This document shows, piece by piece, positions 58,230-64,000 of a DNA stretch of 64,000 nucleotides; positions within the stretch are counted from its first letter, which is position 1, and each line of letters starts with the position of its first letter. The notes below the pieces were generated by a model. The model worked only from the letters and a program-made list of their open reading frames with translations, did not search any database and was not told the DNA's origin. The stretch comes from Siphonodentalium dalli. Lineage: Eukaryota; Mollusca; Scaphopoda; Gadilida; Siphonodentaliidae. Made by a program: the position numbers and the translations under genes. The stretch spans positions 170,136,310 through 170,200,309 of the forward strand of contig CP136064.1 in assembly GCA_032622095.1 (NCBI GenBank). Direction: 5' to 3'.

Positions 58230-60950
58230 GAAATTTCGAAACTATACGCACCCGTTCGGCAGAATGGGAGATCAAGCGACCAGTAAGATGTATGCTATCC
58301 ACCAGTTCAACGACCAATGAGATAATCAAATACCATCGTTATTATTGTTTTGTATTATCACAACCCAAAGGGTTGTTTTACAGTAACATAAGGGTGATTC
58401 TCCCGTAAACGAGCAAACCCATGTCCTGCGTTATTAGTTCATCCTATGAAAAACAATGGCCACCATACATAAAAGTGATGGTAATGATCTTGTAGCTCAC
58501 GATACAGGCATTTATTAGAGACATTTCGGGTTTAGTATGGACGTGTGACAACATATATGCCATGTGTATATTATAGGCTACGCACCCCGAACCAGCATGT
58601 CCCAAATCAAGGGCATTCAACTTCCCTGATTGTTCCCATTCGCCAACGAACGATTTATCTTTAAACCAATTAATATTCTTGTGCGGAATTTTGCACTGAA
58701 CGCCATGCAATTCGTATAATTTTTATGAAATTAAATATTTAGTTAGTGGAAAGCATGTGAAGTCTTCCAAAAGCATGTCCCGTTATATAGAATCATTACC
58801 CAAACGCACGATAAAGACGGCTGATATTTTCACCAGAAACATAGCTTGTTCATATCTATGGTTGCATCGTGGAGTAAATATCCTTTAATGTCTAGAAAAA
58901 ATAAACCCAGGTTATGTTTCCTTGAATAATTTTTCAAAATCAACCTTTGAAACTAGAAATCGCTAGCGTATATTTATTCAGCGTCATTACACAAACGCAG
59001 ACCATTTAAATGTTACATGCTGTAGGCGAACGATTAAAAGTTTATTTCGAAAGCTCGCAGCGGTTGTTTGTTCATAAACTAGTTCATTTTCGTAGGTGAT
59101 GGATATTCAAAATATAAGAGCGCGCTGAAACGAAAATCGTCATTACCCAAACGCGTCATTACCCAAACACTCCTTCTGTTTGGGTAATGACGCAATTTTA
59201 ATTTTGAAATATCCAGAGACGCAAACACGATCTAACAAATAAAACATGTTAAGGGATGATCTGGGTGTAAATAAAAAGAACAAATATGACATATGGATTA
59301 GTTTTAGTGCGTTTATATAAAATCGGGGGGGGGGGGTGAGTGAATGAGTGGTGGGGTGGCGGGGGGGGGGGGGTGGGGGGGGGGGGTGATCAACGGAATC
59401 TAACGAATTCTCTAAATGGATTGACGTTTACATCAAACAATCTCAGTGAGAAGCAGATGACAGTTTGAAAAGTCAATTATTTCCGTACTTTTCAACAATC
59501 GTTCTGCCTGCGGGGCGATTTCCGGCTCGTGTGTTATAGCAACGGCGTCAAAATACACATTTTGGACCATCAGAATATCACACTGACAATGCTATCTGAT
59601 TGAGCGCACCGAGAAACCCCCAAATACCAAATTTCAGTTCAATATCTTGAAACATGTAAGAGAAATCCATCGACAATGTTTTTCTACTCTAAATTATCAT
59701 TGCAATTTGGCGAACCCCTTGGGGAACAGACTTTGATTGACGTATGTTCACGTTGTCTACATCAGAGTACCTCGATCGTTTGGAGTCAAACCAGGTGTAC
59801 GAGGGACCAGGGCATGCCCGACTTGATAGGAATAGCCTTTTATGCGATCAAAATCTGTTTCCAATTATCATATCTGAACGCTGTATTCGTTGACCTCTTA
59901 GAGAGTTTGAACTCTAAGTCACGCCCACAAAGCACATCAATTTCCACCACGTATATTCAAATGGCTGTATCTCATAGACGTCTCAACGTGCGGAGCTACG
60001 CAATACGTCGTTTGGACGGATACATCATCGGCTACTCAAACAATATATACTCATAACGATAATTCAACTATTAAAGGGCACATGTCAACAAGTTTTGGAG
60101 AAAGAGCGAATTTGACAATGACGTTGCCCTGATTCAACCCCAAAAAAAACGTCATTGGCACATGCTGTAATGAACGACCTTGATTGGCCTTGACCTGGCC
60201 CTATAATTTTGCCCAATGTCATTTTCGTGGTCACCAATATCTGTGCTACATACTCACATAAAATTCATCGGCATGTGACAAACTTTTTTTCCCCAGAATT
60301 TTCTGGACGAAATTGTTCATTTAATGGAGAATCACCCATAAGCGACGCAAGTATATTTGTGACGTCCGTAATTTCTATACATAGGCCTATCAACATGAAA
60401 AAATTGTTTTTACATCCGGGCGATTCAGACCTATGGGGCCCTATGGTGGCCGCCATGTTGGAATAGAATTGTCAAATTAATAAAACGAATTTATTTTCTT
60501 CTTCGATCAGCCTCCCTGTAGCAACACTATTAAATTTGAAAAACAAAATCAACCTTATTCAAAATTAAATGCTTAATGTGGATTTAGCTGACGCGGGCGC
60601 ATAGCATTCGGCAAACCTCGCCAGATTCCGTACCGTTACAGTTAGAATATTACGTCCCCTGGCAGGCCATAGCAACGTTGGAAATGATGACGTAATTTCG
60701 TTACAAAATGGTGGCGCTCTCTTGTTTGCGAAATTTGAAATGGAATTGCTTGTTACGCCACCGTAGTGTGGTGTTTCTAGCTTTTGGTTTTTTGATATCG
60801 CATGGTCGATCGATAATTCACTGGGTGATTGTACATTCGGCAAACCTCGTCAGATTCCGTCACCGTTTCATCGTACCGATAATTACGAGAGTACAACTAA
60901 GATTGGCACATGTGTTTACGTCACCGGTGTAATTGTGGGGACATGCTTCT
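58230..60950. other. No clear gene; hairpin and G-runs
   Basis: It contains scattered 'cattacccaaacgc' words (58793, 59150), a perfect hairpin (59153-59193) and very long G-runs (59326-59390). The 126-codon frame at 59676-60056 has no motif I recognise, so I leave it out. Confidence 0.5.
59153..59193. repeat. Perfect hairpin 'gcgtcattacccaaaca'
   Basis: 17 bp on each side with a 7-bp loop (ctccttc). The word 'gtcattacccaaacgc' also stands alone just upstream, so this may be the joined ends of a small repeat. Confidence 0.85.
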
Positions 60951-60956
60951 ATTATG

Positions 60957-61680
60957 AAGGTTTGCTATCCCGAAGGTCCGCTATTCCGAAGGTTCTCTAT
61001 TCCGAAGGTTTTTGTTATTTTTAGGTTAATTCTATATTTTAAAGTATTGAGACTAATTTGAGAGGGTTCATTTTCACAAAGATTCTTTATATGGAGTGTG
61101 CGCTCACATCCGAACTGATCATGCGCGCACACCGATACAGATACAGGAGGAAATAACTTAACTTAGAACATTAAATGTGATTTTGTTTTGTTTTCGCTGG
61201 TTTTCTTGAGATTTTATGTCATTACGTGGGCCCATACCTTTGAATTCTTGGCATATACTATGAATGTTGTGGTATATATGGACCCTCCCGCATTGGGACA
61301 TGACATAGGTTCAGTTGACTTAAGTGGTGTTCTGTGTGTGCTCCAATTTGGAGTTCAATATTTTAAGGGCCAAGTTTAGAATTTTATGGGTCCATACCTT
61401 TGAACTCTGGGCATATAATATGAATATTGGGGGGCATGTCTCTATTCCGAATGTTCACTATCCCGAAGGTCCACTATTCCGAAATTTCTCTGAATGTTCG
61501 CTATTCCGAAGGTTCACCAATCCGAAGGTTCGTTATTCCGAAGGTTCTGTGTTCCAAAGATTTTTTTTATTTTAAGGTTAATTCTATATTCTAAAGTAAC
61601 GAGAGGGTTCATTATCACGAATATTCTTTTTATGAAGGAAATAACGTAAAACATTAAATGTGATTTTGTTTTGTTTTCGA
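60957..61680 (+). repeat. 'ctattccgaaggttcg' minisatellite, two clusters
   Basis: The ~15-bp unit repeats at 60957-61010 and 61435-61555. Each cluster is followed by the same 'gttaattctatatt.taaagta...gagagggttcatt.tcac' and 'acattaaatgtgattttgttttgttttcg' text, so a ~550-bp block is duplicated. Confidence 0.85.
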
Positions 61681-61759
61681 GGGTTTTCTTGAGTTTAATG
61701 TCATTATGTATGACCTTATTTCTCATTACATATTCACGCCAAGGAGCCCACACAATTGC

Positions 61760-62160
61760 TATGTTACGATGCGATTTAATGTGATTATGTGTGACCTAAT
61801 ATCTCAATAATCTGAGGCAAGAGTACGCCTGCTAAAGGCGAATTATAACAGTTGGGGGTATAACGCTCAATAAATACTGGAGGCTATAACAAACTGCGCA
61901 GTAGAATATCGCTGAATGGACGAGTATGAGATGAGCCTAAATGCAATTGTGACTTTGTTTAAAGGCCCACTTAATTTTCGAGTCATTAATTTTTTATAGT
62001 ATATACGGTTTTAATAACAATTTATGCCATAAATTTGAATAAACTACTATAATTCATCACCATTTGAAAGGCAGAATACTTCTATCTCCTAGTTTGAAAC
62101 ACCTTCAAAATACCGCGTCGTATATCTAGCAATAAGCAACCAACATGTCCTCCTCGGCTT
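61760..62160. other. No gene seen
   Basis: Unassigned AT-rich sequence. Confidence 0.4.
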
Positions 62161-62164
62161 TCCA

Positions 62165-62690
62165 TAGATTTCAACGTAATTTGATACTTATGGGTATTTG
62201 TGTCCGGGAAGTGTTTTGAACGGGTCAAATCGTGACCCCGACCTGACCTTGACCTTTAAAACTGTCAATGCAAGGTCAATTTGGGTAAAACGGACAAATT
62301 TCGGCGAAATTTTATACCTAGGGATACTTTGGTCCGAGGAGAGTTTTGAACGGGTCAAATCGTGACCTCGGCCTGACTTTGACCTTCAATATGGCCAATC
62401 AAAGGTCAACTCGGATAAAACGGATAGATTTCGACGAAATTTGATACCTATGGGTACTTTTGTCGGGGGGGGGGGGTGTTTTGGACGGGTCAAATCATGA
62501 CTCTGACCTTACCTTGACCTTCAAAATTGTTAATTAAAGTTCAAGTTGGGTAAAACGGACGGATTTCGACGAAATATGATACCTATGGGTAGTTTTCTAC
62601 GGGTGGGGGTGTTTTGGACTGGACAAATCATGACCCTGACCTGACCTTGACTTTCGAAATAGTCAATTGAAGGTCAAATCGCACCTTTCA
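62165..62690 (+). repeat. ~133-bp tandem repeats ('gaccttgaccttcaa')
   Basis: 'acgggtcaaatcgtgac' or a variant starts at about 62221, 62351, 62486 and 62619 (periods 130-135). Each unit includes 'cctgaccttgacctt', 'aaggtcaa.ttgggtaaaacgga' and 'tttcgacgaaatttgatacctatgggtac'. A widely seen type of mollusc repeat. Confidence 0.9.
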
Positions 62691-62699
62691 CCGGAAAGC

Positions 62700-64000
62700 A
62701 GATGGGAAACAGCCCGGGTGAAGTCGGGCCTATCAGCTTGTGTAATAAAGAAGACAGTTTGATGAAAGTAATGTATGCCACGAGAAACGGGAAAACTTGA
62801 AATATGGAAGTACGCAAATTTCCCGCATAAAATTTGAAAGCTAGTTTATAGAATAATTGTATTATTATTTATATTTATGGCTAATAATACGATCTTGGTG
62901 GCGTTACCATTTCTGACTATGGTTTTCTTGTTATTGTTATCGCTCGTATTTTAAATGTGCAACGGTATCACAGCACGCAAGCGTTGAGAACAAACGAGAA
63001 AGCACAAGCGAAGATAGCACTACGAGCCAATTACTGGAATGACTTTAGAGTCAAAGCAGTCAAAAGAAGAAGAAGAATAACAATAACATGTCAACAACAA
63101 CTTGTTAAGTTGTTTTGAAGTTGACGTGAACTGTGTTCAAAGTGAAAATCAGTCAGTCGGAAAGAAACTCAATGACGAATCTGTGACTGAAAAAAATATG
63201 AAAATGAAGGTCACTGGAATGGAATGTGGACTGGTCTGTGCAGACTGCTCACCACGGCGATTTGACTTGTTCTGTTATTGCTCAATTGTAAGTCTGTTTT
63301 CACCTGGACTGGTTTAGTGGTTAGACTTAGAGTTTCAACTGCAAGCGGCAAATCGTTCAATCTACTAACTACTTCTCTAAATAGTAAATTTAATTGTTAA
63401 TATTTAACACTGTCATGTCAAACCTCAACTTGGGTCAAGGAAATCAGAAAATGGACATTTTAGAGCTGACTGATTTACTATACACAGTATAGTTCGGTCA
63501 TGAACCGTTGAACTTGAACGTAGCGCGTAGCTGGAACTTGTGGACGCAGTAATCGGTGAAAGCGTCCATGTGGCTTACTAATCTAATAATATTAGGATTG
63601 TATTAGTCAATTTAGTGATTACAGATTACTAAATTTAGTTATCAACGACTTCAGCCTCACCCACTCACTGTGAATGTGACTCAGGTCAAAATACAATTCT
63701 AGCCATCTACAGTCGACAGACTCGACACACAGATGTAACAAACATGTGAAGCCCAGTGAATTGGTGACTAACAAAGTGACTCATTTATCTTCTTGTTGAG
63801 TGAAGGAAAAGAAGAACATCTCCCAATCCCACTTGGTCTCGGCACACTGTATAGTTCATGCAGTGATGGTGAGAGGATATGCTTCTGGGCCAACTTTCCA
63901 TCTGTGTGTATGAATTCTGTTTCCTGTGATGGACACATCAAGTTAAATTTAATAATTATATTGCACGGTGATTAGTTTTAGCATTATCACATATTAAATA
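62700..64000. other. No gene seen
   Basis: Short open frames at 63102-63317 and 63793-63975 lack motifs. No terminal repeat found. Confidence 0.45.

Noticed and set aside
59676-60056. 126-codon plus-strand open frame
   Set aside because: No recognisable domain, no splice sites and surrounded by repeats; length is possible by chance.

Overview
The window is eukaryotic, AT-rich and almost entirely made of transposable elements. I see introns with GT/AG borders, several families of small inverted-repeat elements, reverse transcriptase (RT) remnants of several classes, and no operon-like gene order. Tandem units containing 'gggccataactct' and 'gaccttgacctt', and pseudogene families of the CRRDF-cysteine, MULE zinc-finger and DUF4806-like types, are what I know from marine lophotrochozoan genomes. 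A mollusc is my best guess, but that is inference. I found no rRNA, CRISPR, credible functional tRNA or convincing single-copy housekeeping gene.

Region by region. 0.8-2.5 kb: a decayed non-LTR RT and a decayed cysteine-rich module, both minus. 3.8-12.5 kb: the most interesting segment. A perfect 16-bp inverted repeat (GAGGGAGGTAAAGTGG), with TTAA directly outside both ends, encloses 8.6 kb. Inside, all on the minus strand, are an SGNH-hydrolase-like ORF, a set of 53-bp tandem repeats, a long ORF joining a Mutator-like DDE transposase domain to a YqaJ-type nuclease domain, and a phase-consistent three-exon C-terminal segment resembling a Tudor/SH3-like chromatin reader. 12.9-16 kb: a TTAA MITE and a broken piggyBac transposase. 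16.6-19.9 kb: GGTCC clusters and a ~380-bp tandem array interrupted by another tandem repeat. 20.3-23.1 kb: three TTAA elements, two of them sharing one TTAA. 23-28 kb: repeats. 28.5-32.3 kb: non-LTR RT fragments, including a 1287-bp near-identical head-to-tail duplication.

32.9-34.3 kb: broken exons of a DUF4806-like gene. 35-36.7 kb: two palindromes. 37-38.7 kb: a jockey-like non-LTR remnant. 39.3-41.6 kb: two copies of one MITE family, one of them ending exactly where a pogo-like transposase remnant is cut. 42.8-44.5 kb: a 1216-bp fold-back element with an 8-bp target duplication (hAT-like), beside a second palindromic element. 44.9-46.8 kb: one unassigned first exon and a zinc-ribbon fragment. 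46.9-48.7 kb: another non-LTR RT. 50-54.1 kb: a DIRS-type tyrosine-recombinase retrotransposon split by a TTAA MITE. 54.3-54.7 kb: a MITE. 56.3-57.4 kb: a Ty3/gypsy pol fragment. 57.4-58.2 kb: a MULE-type gene lacking its catalytic core. 61-62.7 kb: minisatellites.

Most coding remnants carry frameshifts or stops, so few products are likely functional. The parts that look most intact are the three-exon Tudor-like segment, the first exon at 44.9-45.3 kb, and the YqaJ half of the 3.8-12.5 kb element.
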